64,000 bases of DNA from assembly GCF_036346615.1 (NCBI RefSeq), contig NZ_CP107836.1, positions 2,542,001 through 2,606,000 of the forward strand. Direction: 5' to 3'. A program made the position numbers and the translations under genes. The stretch is from Streptomyces sp. NBC_00523 (GTDB lineage: Bacteria > Actinomycetota > Actinomycetes > Streptomycetales > Streptomycetaceae). The notes below the pieces were generated by a model that worked only from the letters and a program-made list of their open reading frames with translations, was not told the origin of the DNA and made no database searches. Positions 35,555-44,439 of this stretch are shown here, one piece after another; positions within the stretch are counted from its first letter, which is position 1; each line of letters opens with the position of its first letter.

Positions 35555-37384
35555 ATGTGCGGAATCGTCGGTTACATCGGAAAGCGTGACGTGGCCCCGC
35601 TGCTGCTGGAAGGCCTGCAGCGGCTGGAGTACCGGGGTTACGACTCCGCCGGGATCGTGATCACCGGAAAGCCCGCGGCCGGGAAGCCCGCCGCGCTGAA
35701 GTCGGTCAAGGCCAAGGGCCGGGTCCGCGAGCTGGAGTCCCGGGTCCCCAAGCGCTTCGCCGGCACCACCGGCATCGCCCACACCCGCTGGGCCACCCAC
35801 GGCGCCCCGAGCGACGAGAACGCCCACCCGCACCTGGACGCCGAGGGCAAGGTCGCCGTCGTCCACAACGGGATCATCGACAACGCCTCCGAGCTGCGCG
35901 CCCGGCTGACCGCCGAGGGCGTCGTCTTCCTCTCCGAGACCGACACCGAGGTGCTGGTCCACCTGATCGCCCGCTCGGACGCCGGGACGCTGGAGGAGAA
36001 GGTCCGCGAGGCCCTGCGCTCCGTCGAGGGCACCTACGGCATCGCCGTCCTGCACGCCGACTTCAACGACCGCATCGTGGTCGCCCGCAACGGCTCCCCG
36101 GTCGTCCTCGGCATCGGCGAGAAGGAGATGTTCGTCGCCTCGGACGTCGCCGCCCTGGTCGCCCACACCCGCCAGGTCGTCACCCTGGACGACGGTGAGA
36201 TGGCCACCCTGAAGGCCGACGACTTCCGTACGTACACCACGGAGGGCTCGACCACGACGGCCACGCCGACCACCGTGGAGTGGGAGGCCGAGTCGTACGA
36301 CATGGGCGGCCACGACACGTACATGCACAAGGAGATCTCGGAGCAGGCGGACGCCGTCGACCGGGTGCTGCGCGGCCGGATCGACGACCGGTTCTCCACG
36401 GTGCACCTGGGCGGCCTCAACCTGGACGCCCGCGAGGCGCGCGGGGTCCGCCGGATCAAGATCCTGGGCTGCGGCACCTCGTACCACGCGGGCCAGATCG
36501 GCGCCCAGCTGATCGAGGAGCTGGCCCGCATCCCCGCGGACGCCGAACCCGCCTCCGAGTTCCGTTACCGCAACCCGGTCGTGGACCCCGACACGCTGTA
36601 CGTCGCGGTCTCGCAGTCCGGTGAGACGTACGACGTGCTGGCCGCCGTCCAGGAGCTGAAGCGCAAGGGCGCCCGGGTCCTCGGTGTGGTCAACGTGGTC
36701 GGCTCGGCGATCGCCCGCGAGGCGGACGGCGGTACGTACGTGCACGCCGGTCCCGAGGTGTGCGTGGTCTCCACCAAGTGCTTCACCAACACCGTCGTCG
36801 CCTTCGCGCTGCTCGCCCTGCACCTGGGCCGCATCCGGGACCTGTCGGTCGCCGACGGCAAGCGGATCATCGAGGGCCTGCGCAAGCTGCCCGCCCAGAT
36901 CAGCGAGATCCTGGCGGGCGAGGACGAGATCAAGCGGCTGGCCGCCGAGTACGCGGACGCGAAGTCGATGATGTTCATCGGCCGGGTGCGCGGCTACCCC
37001 GTGGCCCGTGAGGCGTCGCTGAAGCTCAAGGAGGTCTCGTACATCCACGCCGAGGCGTACCCCGCCTCCGAGCTGAAGCACGGCCCGCTCGCCCTGATCG
37101 AGCCCGCGATGCCGACCGTGGCGATCGTGCCGGACGACGACCTGCTGGAGAAGAACCGCGCCGCGATGGAGGAGATCAAGGCCCGCAGCGGCCGCATCCT
37201 CGCCGTGGCCCACCAGGTCCAGGAGAAGGCCGACCACACCATCGTCGTGCCGAAGAACGAGAACGAGCTGGACCCGATCCTCATGGGCATCCCGCTCCAG
37301 CTCTTCGCGTACCACACGGCGCTGGCCATGGGCCGGGACATCGACAAGCCCCGCAACCTGGCGAAGTCGGTCACCGTCGAATAG
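35555..37384 (+). CDS. glmS: Glutamine-fructose-6-phosphate aminotransferase
   Basis: This 609-residue enzyme makes glucosamine-6-phosphate for cell-wall synthesis. It begins MCGIVGYIGKRD, so Cys2 is the glutaminase nucleophile after Met removal, with RLEYRGYDSAG and HTRWATHG following. Two SIS domains follow (GCGTSYHAGQIG and AVSQSGETYDVL), and the C-terminus ends NLAKSVTVE, the standard GlmS end. The ribosome-binding site is GGAGGACAG. A 13-bp terminator follows 16 nt after the stop. In S. coelicolor I recall this locus as a second glmS copy. Confidence 0.95.
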   Translation: MCGIVGYIGKRDVAPLLLEGLQRLEYRGYDSAGIVITGKPAAGKPAALKSVKAKGRVRELESRVPKRFAGTTGIAHTRWATHGAPSDENAHPHLDAEGKVAVVHNGIIDNASELRARLTAEGVVFLSETDTEVLVHLIARSDAGTLEEKVREALRSVEGTYGIAVLHADFNDRIVVARNGSPVVLGIGEKEMFVASDVAALVAHTRQVVTLDDGEMATLKADDFRTYTTEGSTTTATPTTVEWEAESYDMGGHDTYMHKEISEQADAVDRVLRGRIDDRFSTVHLGGLNLDAREARGVRRIKILGCGTSYHAGQIGAQLIEELARIPADAEPASEFRYRNPVVDPDTLYVAVSQSGETYDVLAAVQELKRKGARVLGVVNVVGSAIAREADGGTYVHAGPEVCVVSTKCFTNTVVAFALLALHLGRIRDLSVADGKRIIEGLRKLPAQISEILAGEDEIKRLAAEYADAKSMMFIGRVRGYPVAREASLKLKEVSYIHAEAYPASELKHGPLALIEPAMPTVAIVPDDDLLEKNRAAMEEIKARSGRILAVAHQVQEKADHTIVVPKNENELDPILMGIPLQLFAYHTALAMGRDIDKPRNLAKSVTVE

Positions 37385-37400
37385 TCACGTGGCGCAGGCG

Positions 37401-37429
37401 AGGCCCCGCGGTCGGTGACCGCGGGGCCT
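37401..37429 (+). terminator. Terminator after glmS
   Basis: AGGCCCCGCGGTC pairs perfectly with GACCGCGGGGCCT around a GGT loop (13 bp) and is followed by TT. It lies between the convergent glmS and universal stress protein genes. Confidence 0.88.
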
Positions 37430-37530
37430 TCCGCGTACGGACCGGAACCGGCCCCGGGGCGGCCGGGAAGGGCCCATGCGGCGTTTTCCACAGGCGAGTT
37501 GACGCCACGGGGTCCGGGGCGGCCTCAGGG

Positions 37531-38052
37531 CTACGGGATGACCACGACCGGCCGCTGCGCGCGGCGGGCCAGCCGGCCGGCCACCGAGCCGAAGATCTTG
37601 CCCACCAGGCCGTGCGTGGAGCCCACCACGATGGCGTCCGCCGAGTACTCCCGGCCGACCTCCTCCAGCTCGTGGCAGATGTCCCCGCCGCGCTCCACGA
37701 GCACCCAGGGCACCTCGGCGAGGTAGTCCGCGCAGGCGAGCTCCAGGCCCAGGACCTCGGTGCGGTGGTCCGGCACGTCGACGAAGACGGGGGGCTCGCA
37801 GCCCGCCCAGACCGTGGTCGGCAGCCGGTTGGCGACGTGGACGATGATCAGACCGGAGCCCGTCCTGCGGGACATGCCGATCGCATAGGCGAGGGCCCGC
37901 TCGCTGGAGGTCGAGCCGTCGAAGCCGACGACGACCCCATGCCGAAAGGCGGGGTCGCACGGACGGCGCGCTTGTTCGGCCGCCAGCGGGTCCGACAAGG
38001 GGTCGGCTACCTGCTTGCGGTCCGCGGGTTCGGGGATTTCGTGACCGGCCAT
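37531..38052 (-). CDS. Universal stress protein A family
   Basis: This single-domain UspA-type protein has 173 residues. The ATP-binding pattern G-x2-G-x9-G(S) is present in GSTHGLVGKIFGSVAGRLA, and the N-terminal strand VVVGFDGSTSSERALAYA is typical. An unusual 35-residue N-terminal extension precedes the domain. Function is likely a nucleotide-binding stress or dormancy factor. It is divergent from adpA across a 915-nt gap. Confidence 0.9.
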   Translation of the reverse strand: MAGHEIPEPADRKQVADPLSDPLAAEQARRPCDPAFRHGVVVGFDGSTSSERALAYAIGMSRRTGSGLIIVHVANRLPTTVWAGCEPPVFVDVPDHRTEVLGLELACADYLAEVPWVLVERGGDICHELEEVGREYSADAIVVGSTHGLVGKIFGSVAGRLARRAQRPVVVIP

Positions 38053-38967
38053 CGGTGTCTCGGCGAAGAGAGTCCTCGTGAGGAGAGCGACGTGGGAAGG
38101 TGCGTCAGCGGGCGGTGTCGTGGTGTCCGGGAATCATCTTCCCAACCCCTTACCCCCAAGGGTACGGCCCCACTCCTCCATTGCCCGCCCCGCGCACAGC
38201 GGCGTGCGGCGGTTTCCGGAGCATGCCCGAGACCGGGCCCCCATGGCAATGCCGGTTGCCCTCTACACAGACGTACCGGCCACCACCCCGGCCCCTTGCG
38301 GCGCCCCGGTGGAACCGCCCCGGAGGGGTCCGCGCGGACGGTCCGGGGGCGTCGCCCACGAGGAGCGGAACCCACCCTTCCGGGGGAGTCGGCCGACCCC
38401 CGGGGTCCGTCCGGAACCCACCGCGCGGTCTGCTCCGGGGGCGGCCGGGAGAGCGGTATTCGGCAGCCCGCCCGGACCGGACCCCGGAGGGGGGCGCCGA
38501 ACCCCCCGGCGGGGCCGCCGGCCCCGGCGAGGGGGCGTACGGGGGCGGGCGGGCGCCCCGGGTTGTGCGCCGGTAGAACGACTGATTTCCGCACACGCGA
38601 CCGTACATTTTCAGCCAACTTCAAGGACCGGTCCATTCCTTGTCGAAATGGCCGATCAACCCCCTTGCCACCAGGCAGGAAGAGACCGGGCGGTACGCTT
38701 CGGCCCAATGGGGACGGGCCATGAACGCCGGACGCACTTCCCTGCGCGAGCTGCGAGTGAAACGCTTCGTGATCGAACGCTTCCCGCCAGGTTGCCTTGT
38801 CGACAATGAGCCGGTTGGTGAACTTGTCACGACGGCACCACGGGACGCAGTAGATTCGATCTTGGGCGTCGAAGGCCGGGGACTCGTGCACGACCGAGGG
38901 GACAAGTGCAGGTGCCACAGGCCCGTAAGGACCAGGAAGACGCGAACACCGAGGGGGGCTTAGCGTC
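38053..38967. promoter_or_regulatory. Long intergenic region upstream of adpA
   Basis: This 915-nt stretch has no convincing gene on either strand. From about 38580 it is less GC-rich. It contains a candidate AdpA site at 38780-38789 (TGGCGGGAAG on the minus strand, 9 of 10 to TGGCSNGWWY), a close repeat (GAAACGCTTCGT, CGAACGCTTCCC) and a good -10-like TAGATT at 38851-38856. Long regulated upstream regions are known for adpA. The site calls are by eye. Confidence 0.5.
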
Positions 38968-40170
38968 ATGAGCCAGGACTCCGCCACCGCAACGGAGGCT
39001 GTACGGAAGCTGGGCGGAAGACGACGCCGGGAAGTCGTCGCCGTACTGCTTTTCAGCGGTGGCCCCATCTTCGAGAGCTCCATCCCGCTGTCGGTGTTCG
39101 GAATCGACCGCCAGGACGCGGGAGTTCCGCGCTACCGGTTGCTCGTGTGCAGCGGTGAAGAGGGACCGCTGCGCACCACCGGCGGACTCGAACTGACCGC
39201 GCCCTACGGGCTGGAGGCGATCAGCAGGGCCGGCACCGTCGTGGTGCCCGCCTGGCGCTCGATCACCTCGCCACCGCCCATGGAGGCGCTGGACGCGCTG
39301 CGCCGCGCCCATGAAGAGGGCGCCCGCATCGTCGGCCTGTGCACGGGGGCCTTCGTGCTCGCCGCCGCCGGGCTGCTGGACGGCCGGCCGGCCACCACCC
39401 ACTGGATGTACGCACCGACGCTGGCCAAGCGCTATCCGTCGGTGCACGTCGACCCACGCGAACTGTTCGTGGACGACGGGGACGTGCTGACCTCCGCCGG
39501 GACGGCGGCCGGCATCGACCTGTGTCTGCACATAGTCCGCTCGGACCACGGCACGGAGGCCGCCGGGGCACTGGCCCGCCGGCTCGTCGTGCCGCCCCGG
39601 CGCAGTGGCGGTCAGGAGCGCTACCTCGACAGGTCTTTACCTGAAGAGATCGGCTCCGACCCGCTCGCCGAGGTCGTCGCCTGGGCGCTGGAGCATCTGC
39701 ACGAGCAGTTCGACGTGGAGACGCTGGCCGCGCGTGCCTACATGAGCCGGCGGACCTTCGACCGGAGGTTCCGCTCGCTGACGGGCAGCGCACCGCTCCA
39801 GTGGCTGATCACCCAGCGGGTGCTGCAGGCGCAGCGCCTCCTGGAGACGTCGGACTACTCGGTGGACGAGGTCGCGGGCCGCTGCGGCTTCCGCTCGCCG
39901 GTCGCGCTGCGCGGGCACTTCCGCCGCCAGCTCGGCTCCTCCCCCGCCGCGTACCGGGCCGCCTACCGGGCCCGGCGTCCGCAGGGCGGAGCGCCGGAGC
40001 CGGTCATGGTGACGGAGGTGGCGGTACCCAGCCAGGGCACCGCCCAGAGCCGCCGTACCGCCGTCCCCGGTTCCTCCGGCGCCGCACCCGCGGCGCTGGA
40101 GGCGAAGGCGGCCACCGACGTGTTCGCCGCGGGGCGCCCGGCCCTGCCCGGACAGCGGAGCGCCCCGTAG
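38968..40170 (+). CDS. adpA: AdpA, global developmental transcriptional activator
   Basis: This 400-residue protein has an N-terminal ThiJ/PfpI-like dimerisation domain (about 20-200: [22 protein letters not shown]) and a C-terminal AraC/XylS double helix-turn-helix ([19 protein letters not shown], then [20 protein letters not shown]). It controls morphological and antibiotic genes in Streptomyces. Codon 224 is TTA (39637-39639), between the two domains, where adpA genes classically carry it; this makes translation bldA-dependent. The start follows GAGGGGGG. The neighbouring oligoribonuclease gene confirms the conserved adpA-ornA pair. Confidence 0.96.
   Translation: MSQDSATATEAVRKLGGRRRREVVAVLLFSGGPIFESSIPLSVFGIDRQDAGVPRYRLLVCSGEEGPLRTTGGLELTAPYGLEAISRAGTVVVPAWRSITSPPPMEALDALRRAHEEGARIVGLCTGAFVLAAAGLLDGRPATTHWMYAPTLAKRYPSVHVDPRELFVDDGDVLTSAGTAAGIDLCLHIVRSDHGTEAAGALARRLVVPPRRSGGQERYLDRSLPEEIGSDPLAEVVAWALEHLHEQFDVETLAARAYMSRRTFDRRFRSLTGSAPLQWLITQRVLQAQRLLETSDYSVDEVAGRCGFRSPVALRGHFRRQLGSSPAAYRAAYRARRPQGGAPEPVMVTEVAVPSQGTAQSRRTAVPGSSGAAPAALEAKAATDVFAAGRPALPGQRSAP
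39637..39639 (+). promoter_or_regulatory. TTA codon in adpA (bldA control point)
   Basis: The leucine codon in DRSLPEEIG is TTA at codon 224. TTA is rare in Streptomyces genes and is read only by the bldA tRNA, so AdpA synthesis should be developmentally timed. Confidence 0.95.
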
Positions 40171-40180
40171 GGTGGGGCCC

Positions 40181-40783
40181 ATGAACGACCGCATGGTGTG
40201 GATCGACTGCGAGATGACCGGGCTCTCGTTGGCGGATGACGCGCTCATCGAGGTGGCCGCGCTGGTCACCGACTCGGAGCTGAACGTGCTCGGCGAAGGG
40301 GTGGACATCGTCATCCGCCCGCCGGACGCGGCGCTGGAGACCATGCCCGAGGTGGTGCGGCAGATGCACACCGCCTCGGGCCTCCTCGACGAGCTGGCCG
40401 GCGGCACCACGCTGGCCGACGCCGAGGAGCAGGTCCTCGCCTATGTCCGCGAGCATGTGAAGGAGCCGGGCAAGGCTCCCCTGTGCGGGAACTCGGTCGG
40501 TACCGACCGCGGCTTCCTGTCCCGGGACATGCCGCTCCTGGAGGGCTACCTCCACTACCGGATCGTGGACGTCTCCTCCATCAAGGAGCTGTCCCGCCGC
40601 TGGTATCCGAGGGCGTACTTCAACAGCCCGGAGAAGAACGGCAACCACCGGGCGCTCGCCGACATCCGCGACTCGATCACCGAGCTGCGGTACTACCGCG
40701 AGGCGGTCTTCGTCCCGCAGCCCGGCCCGGACTCCGAGCAGGCGCGGGCGGCGGCCGCGCGGGTCTCCCGGCCCCGCGGCTGA
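40181..40783 (+). CDS. orn: Oligoribonuclease
   Basis: This 200-residue DEDDh exonuclease degrades short RNAs, including pGpG from cyclic-di-GMP turnover. Motifs are [10 protein letters not shown] (D and E), [16 protein letters not shown] (D) and [12 protein letters not shown] (H and D). I start at ATG 40181 (MNDRMVW) after GGTGGGG; an in-frame GTG at 40172 is less likely. It follows adpA by 10 nt and is probably co-transcribed. Confidence 0.95.
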   Translation: MNDRMVWIDCEMTGLSLADDALIEVAALVTDSELNVLGEGVDIVIRPPDAALETMPEVVRQMHTASGLLDELAGGTTLADAEEQVLAYVREHVKEPGKAPLCGNSVGTDRGFLSRDMPLLEGYLHYRIVDVSSIKELSRRWYPRAYFNSPEKNGNHRALADIRDSITELRYYREAVFVPQPGPDSEQARAAAARVSRPRG

Positions 40784-40795
40784 AGGCGCTGGTCA

Positions 40796-40813
40796 CGGCC
40801 CCTCCGGGGGCCG
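40796..40813 (+). terminator. Short hairpin after orn
   Basis: CGGCCCC and GGGGCCG pair (7 bp) around TCCG, starting 13 nt after the orn stop. It is a weak but plausible terminator. Confidence 0.4.
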
Positions 40814-40897
40814 CGACCCCCCGCCGGGAAATGAGTGCGCGAGCACCCTCCCGGACCCTGTACACTTTTTCTCGGCCGGTCGGAAACGCCCGGACGT

Positions 40898-40971
40898 GGT
40901 GGGTATAGCTCAGATGGTAGAGCACCTGGTTGTGGTCCAGGATGTCGCGGGTTCGAGTCCCGTTACTCACC
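40898..40971 (+). tRNA. tRNA-His (GTG anticodon)
   Basis: The acceptor stem GTGGGTA (40899-40905) pairs with TACTCAC (40964-40970), and the extra G at 40898 faces C73, the histidine identity element. The D-arm is GCTC/GAGC, the anticodon stem CCTGG/CCAGG with loop TTGTGGT (anticodon at 40932-40934), and GGTTCGAGTCC forms the T-loop. CCA is not encoded (the sequence continues CCT). Confidence 0.97.
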
Positions 40972-40973
40972 CT

Positions 40974-41025
40974 GTACGAAGAAGCCCCTGTCCTGTGGAA
41001 ACACAGGACAGGGGCTTCTTCGTAC
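40974..41025 (+). terminator. Perfect 24-bp hairpin with GAAA tetraloop after tRNA-His
   Basis: Arms 40974-40997 and 41002-41025 are exact reverse complements (24 bp), closed by a GAAA (GNRA) loop. The hairpin begins 2 nt after the tRNA. It also lies at the 3' side of the minus-strand DUF397 remnant, so it can terminate both. Confidence 0.95.
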
Positions 41026-41031
41026 GCTGAT

Positions 41032-41518
41032 TCAGTCGCGCGGCTCCAGCTGCCCGACGGAGCCGACGAACGCCGACCACGCGTCCGGGGCGAAGGCGAG
41101 TGCGGGGAGGGACAGAGTCTTGGAGTCGCGCAGGCGGACCGCCGTCGCGGGGCCGGGGGGCAGGGCCACCTCGACGCAGTCGGGGCCCGCCGAGTCGCAG
41201 TAGCTGGACCTGGCGGGGCTCCTCCCGCTCCCGGCCCTGTCCGGGGCGCGCCTCCCCGGCGGCGAGGGCGAAGTAGTCCTTGGAGAGGACGGAGTGGAAC
41301 TGGCGCAGGCGCTGGTTGAACACCGCGTAGGAGGCCCGCCGTACGGCCAGGGCCTCGCGGCGTTCGTCCGCCAGCAGCTCCTCGCGCCGCAGCCGCTCCG
41401 CACGGTCGAGCTCCACCGTCTTGGCCCGCAGGGCTCCGCGGTGCGCCATCACGCCGGACACCAGGGTGCCCGCCACGCCCACCACGGCGACGATCAGAGC
41501 GGTCAGAGAAGGGTCCAC
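41032..41518 (-). pseudogene. Broken gene: membrane/coiled-coil N-terminus joined out of frame to a DUF397 domain
   Basis: From 41518 one frame reads MDPSLTALIVAVVGVAGTLV (membrane segment), then a charged helix AERLRREELLADERREAL, to about 41240. In that frame the protein then loses coding character and would run through the terminator into the tRNA. A different frame from about 41212 to 41032 encodes a typical DUF397 domain (SSYCDSAGPDCVEVAL, AVRLRDSKTL, AFAPDAWSAFVGSV) with a proper stop, but it has no credible start codon. The simplest reading is a frameshift or a deletion joining two genes. Alternatively the DUF397 protein has a start that I cannot see. Confidence 0.55.
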
Positions 41519-41575
41519 ACCTCCGAAGCTACTCGAAGTGCGCGCCGGGCAGACCGAGTTGCGGCAACCCGGGCG

Positions 41576-42607
41576 TCACGACGAGTCGCGGACCACCAGC
41601 TCGGTCGGCAGCACGATCTGCGCCCGGTCCGCGTTCTCCCCGGCGATCATGTCGAGCAGGACCCGGGTCATCGTGCGGCCCATCTCCTCGATCGGCTGGC
41701 GCACGCTGGTGAGGGCCGGGTCCATGTGGCGGGCCACGGCCGAGTCGTCGAAGCCGATGAGGGCGACGTCGTCCGGGATGCGGCGGCCCGCCTCGCGCAG
41801 GACCTGGCGGGCACCGGCGGCCATCACGTCGGAGGCGGCGAAGACCGCGTCCACGTCGGGGCGGCGGGCGAGCAGGTCGCGCATGGCCTGGGCGCCGCCC
41901 TCCTCGGAGAAGTCGGCGGGGGCGATCAGCCGCTCGTCGGGCTCCAGGCCCGCGTCGCGGACGGCCTGGCGGTAGCCGTCCAGGCGGCTCTGGGAGGCGT
42001 AGACGTCGAGTCGGCCGGTGATCGTGGCGATGGAGCGGCGGCCGCGCGAGGCGAGGTGTTCCACGGCGCTGCGGGCGCCCTCGAAGTTGTCCGAGTCGAC
42101 GGAGGACAGGGATTCGGCGGCGGATCTGCGCCCGTTCATCACGGCGGGCATGCCGAGCTGTTCCAGCAGGTCGGGCAGCGGGTCGTCGGCGTGCACGGAG
42201 ACCAGCAGCACGCCGTCCACGCGGTGCGCGGTGAGGTACTGGGCGAGCCGGCGGCGCTCGCGGTCGCTGCCGACGAGGGTGAGCAGGAGCTGCATCTCCG
42301 TATCGGCGAGGGCGGCGCCGACCCCGCGCACGATGTCGGAGAAGTACGGCTCCGCGAAGAAGCGGCTCTCCGACTCGGGCACGACGAGCGCGATGGCGTC
42401 CGTGCGGTTGCCGGCCAGCGCACGGGCCGCGCGGTTGGGTACGTAACCCAGCTCGGCGACGGCGGCCTCGACCGCCTCCCTGGTGTGGGCGCTGACCCGG
42501 GGCGATCCGTTGATGACGCGCGAGGCCGTGCCCCGCCCGACCCCTGCCCGCGCCGCCACCTCTTCGAGCGTGGGCCGGCCCCCGCTCCGTACTCGCGCTG
42601 CCGTCAT
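41576..42607 (-). CDS. cebR: CebR, LacI-family repressor of cellobiose utilisation
   Basis: This 343-residue LacI/GalR protein has the helix-turn-helix PTLEEVAARAGVGRGTASRVI, the hinge YVPNRAARALAG and a periplasmic-binding-like effector domain (ending ELVVRDSS). The CebR-type box TGGGAGCGCTCCCA occurs upstream of this gene, bglC and cebE, which identifies the regulon. CebR is released by cellobiose or cellotriose. The operator at 42720-42733 implies autoregulation. Confidence 0.92.
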   Translation of the reverse strand: MTAARVRSGGRPTLEEVAARAGVGRGTASRVINGSPRVSAHTREAVEAAVAELGYVPNRAARALAGNRTDAIALVVPESESRFFAEPYFSDIVRGVGAALADTEMQLLLTLVGSDRERRRLAQYLTAHRVDGVLLVSVHADDPLPDLLEQLGMPAVMNGRRSAAESLSSVDSDNFEGARSAVEHLASRGRRSIATITGRLDVYASQSRLDGYRQAVRDAGLEPDERLIAPADFSEEGGAQAMRDLLARRPDVDAVFAASDVMAAGARQVLREAGRRIPDDVALIGFDDSAVARHMDPALTSVRQPIEEMGRTMTRVLLDMIAGENADRAQIVLPTELVVRDSS

Positions 42608-42719
42608 GGCTGCCTCCCGTTCGCGGTCAATTTCTCACAGTCGGATAACCAAACCAAGTCCTGGCGTTGGTTCCCTTGACACTCTGCGGGACCGGTCGGC
42701 CGCTCCCCCGCTCCTTTTG

Positions 42720-42733
42720 TGGGAGCGCTCCCA
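42720..42733. promoter_or_regulatory. CebR operator upstream of cebR
   Basis: TGGGAGCGCTCCCA is a perfect 14-bp palindrome, 113 nt upstream of the cebR start. A TTGACC -35-like element at 42746-42751 (minus strand) sits so that the operator covers the -10 region. Confidence 0.92.
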
Positions 42734-42850
42734 CTCTACGCGCGTGGTCAAGCGGAACGCACAGGCCGGGGCGGCGAATGGGCCGAGACCCGGCACCGGG
42801 TGCCGGGTCTCGGGGGGAGGCTGCGGTACGAACAGGGCGTACCGCGCGGG

Positions 42851-44317
42851 TCAGTTGGCGTCCTCCAGCGGCGGGAGGCCGTGGCGGCGGATCACGTCGG
42901 CGTACCAGTGGGCGCTGGCCTTCGGGATGCGGCGCTGGGACGCGTAGTCCACGTACACCGCGCCGAAGCGCTTCGAATAGCCGTACGCCCACTCGAAGTT
43001 GTCCATCAGCGACCAGAGGAAGTAGCCGCGCACGTCCGCGCCGTCGGCCACCGCGCGCTGCACGGCGTCGAGGTGGCCGTGCAGGTAGGCGATGCGCTCG
43101 GGGTCCTGGACCCGGCCCTCGGGCGAGACGTAGTCGTCGAAGGCGGCGCCGTTCTCGGTGACCATGAGCGGAATGCCGGGGTGCTCGCGGGTGACGTCCA
43201 TGAGCAGGTTGTAGAGCCCGTTGGGGTCGATCGACCAGTTCATGGCGGTGGTCGGCTTGCCGTCGGCGAGGTGGAAGGCGACGTGCTCGGAGCCGGGCCA
43301 GGGCGAGTAGTCGCTGGCGCCGTGGCCGTCGTTGCGGGTGTCGCCGGAGCCCTCGGCGGGCGTGGAGACCAGGGTCGGCGTGTAGTAGTTGATGCCGAGG
43401 ACGTCGACCGGGCGCGCGATGGCCTCCAGGTCGCCGTCCTGGACCAGCTTCGACCAGTCCACCACGTGCGCGGTGTCCGCGAGCAGGTCCTCCGGGTAGG
43501 CACCGTGCAGCATCGGGCCGGTGAAGACCCGGTTGCCGACCGCGTCGATGCGGCGGGCGGCGTCCACGTCCTCCGGGCTCGGCGTGAGCGGGCGGACCTG
43601 GTGGAGGTTGAGGGTGACCGAGGTCTGCGCGGCAGCGGGGAGTTGACCGCGCAGAACCTCGATCGCCCGGCCATGGGCGAGGTTGAGGTGGTGGGCCGCG
43701 CGCAGGGCGGAGGCGGCCTCGGTGCGGCCGGGGGCGTGCACCCCGGAGCCGTAGCCGAGGAAGGCCGAGCACCACGGCTCGTTGAAGGTGGTCCACGTAC
43801 CGACGCGGTCGCCGAGGGCGCCCGCCATGATCGCGGTGTAGTCCGCGAAGCGCTCGGCGGTGGCGCGCTCCGGCCAGCCGCCCGCGTCCTCCAGCTCCTG
43901 GGGCAGGTCCCAGTGGTAGAGGGTGGCGACGGGCGTGATGCCGGCGTCGAGGAGTTCGTCGACCAGCTTGCGGTAGAAGTCGAGCCCGCGCTGGACGGCC
44001 GGGCCGCGGCCGGTGGGCTGGACCCGGGACCAGGAGATGGAGAAGCGGTACGCCTTCAGCCCCAGCTGCTTCATCAGGGCCACGTCGTCGCGGTAGCGGT
44101 GGTAGTGGTCGGCGGCGATGTCGCCGGTGTCGCCGTTGCGGACCTTGCCGGGGGTGCGGCTGAAGGTGTCCCAGATGGAGGGCGTCCGCCCGTCCTCGGC
44201 GGCGGCACCCTCGACCTGGTAGGCGGCGGTGGCCGCTCCCCAGACGAAGCCCGTCGGGAAGGTCGTGGTGGCCTCGGGCACCGGCTTCGGGGCGATGTCA
44301 GGTCGTACAGCAGTCAT
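42851..44317 (-). CDS. bglC: Beta-glucosidase, GH1
   Basis: This 488-residue cytoplasmic enzyme hydrolyses imported cellobiose and cellotriose to glucose. The GH1 acid/base motif is TFNEPW and the nucleophile motif TENGAAF. The N-terminal block [19 protein letters not shown] and the C-terminal [17 protein letters not shown] are typical. No signal peptide is present. The ATG at 44317 is preceded on the mRNA by GGGAGCG, which is part of the CebR operator. The gene is last in the cebEFG-bglC order. Confidence 0.95.
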   Translation of the reverse strand: MTAVRPDIAPKPVPEATTTFPTGFVWGAATAAYQVEGAAAEDGRTPSIWDTFSRTPGKVRNGDTGDIAADHYHRYRDDVALMKQLGLKAYRFSISWSRVQPTGRGPAVQRGLDFYRKLVDELLDAGITPVATLYHWDLPQELEDAGGWPERATAERFADYTAIMAGALGDRVGTWTTFNEPWCSAFLGYGSGVHAPGRTEAASALRAAHHLNLAHGRAIEVLRGQLPAAAQTSVTLNLHQVRPLTPSPEDVDAARRIDAVGNRVFTGPMLHGAYPEDLLADTAHVVDWSKLVQDGDLEAIARPVDVLGINYYTPTLVSTPAEGSGDTRNDGHGASDYSPWPGSEHVAFHLADGKPTTAMNWSIDPNGLYNLLMDVTREHPGIPLMVTENGAAFDDYVSPEGRVQDPERIAYLHGHLDAVQRAVADGADVRGYFLWSLMDNFEWAYGYSKRFGAVYVDYASQRRIPKASAHWYADVIRRHGLPPLEDAN

Positions 44318-44318
44318 G

Positions 44319-44332
44319 CGGGAGCGCTCCCA
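44319..44332. promoter_or_regulatory. CebR operator overlapping the bglC ribosome-binding site
   Basis: CGGGAGCGCTCCCA matches the CebR palindrome at 13 of 14 positions. It ends one nucleotide before the bglC start codon, and its GGGAG also serves as Shine-Dalgarno. Confidence 0.85.
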
Positions 44333-44375
44333 GGGGTGTGAAGGACAGGGGCGTTGACGGGTGGGGCTACGGGGC

Positions 44376-44409
44376 CCGTACGGTCCACGGGGCGGGCGGG
44401 ACCGTACGG
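44376..44409 (-). terminator. Intercistronic hairpin between cebG and bglC
   Basis: CCGTACGGTCC (44376-44386) pairs exactly with GGACCGTACGG (44399-44409), 11 bp, around a 12-nt loop. It probably ends or weakens the cebEFG transcript before bglC, which has its own operator. Confidence 0.75.
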
Positions 44410-44439
44410 CTCCGTGACACAGCTGCGGCGAGCGGGGGG

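Noticed and set aside
38007..39083. Long frames on both strands in the gap before adpA
   Set aside because: They have Pro/Gly/Arg-rich low-complexity translations, cross the adpA start and lack ribosome-binding sites.
40967..41518. A 183-codon frame as an intact gene
   Set aside because: Its last third runs through a perfect terminator hairpin and into the tRNA-His gene, while a typical DUF397 domain lies in another frame.
40898..41600. Integrated element at tRNA-His
   Set aside because: No integrase, excisionase or duplicated tRNA 3' end is present; the downstream inverted repeat is a terminator, not an att repeat.
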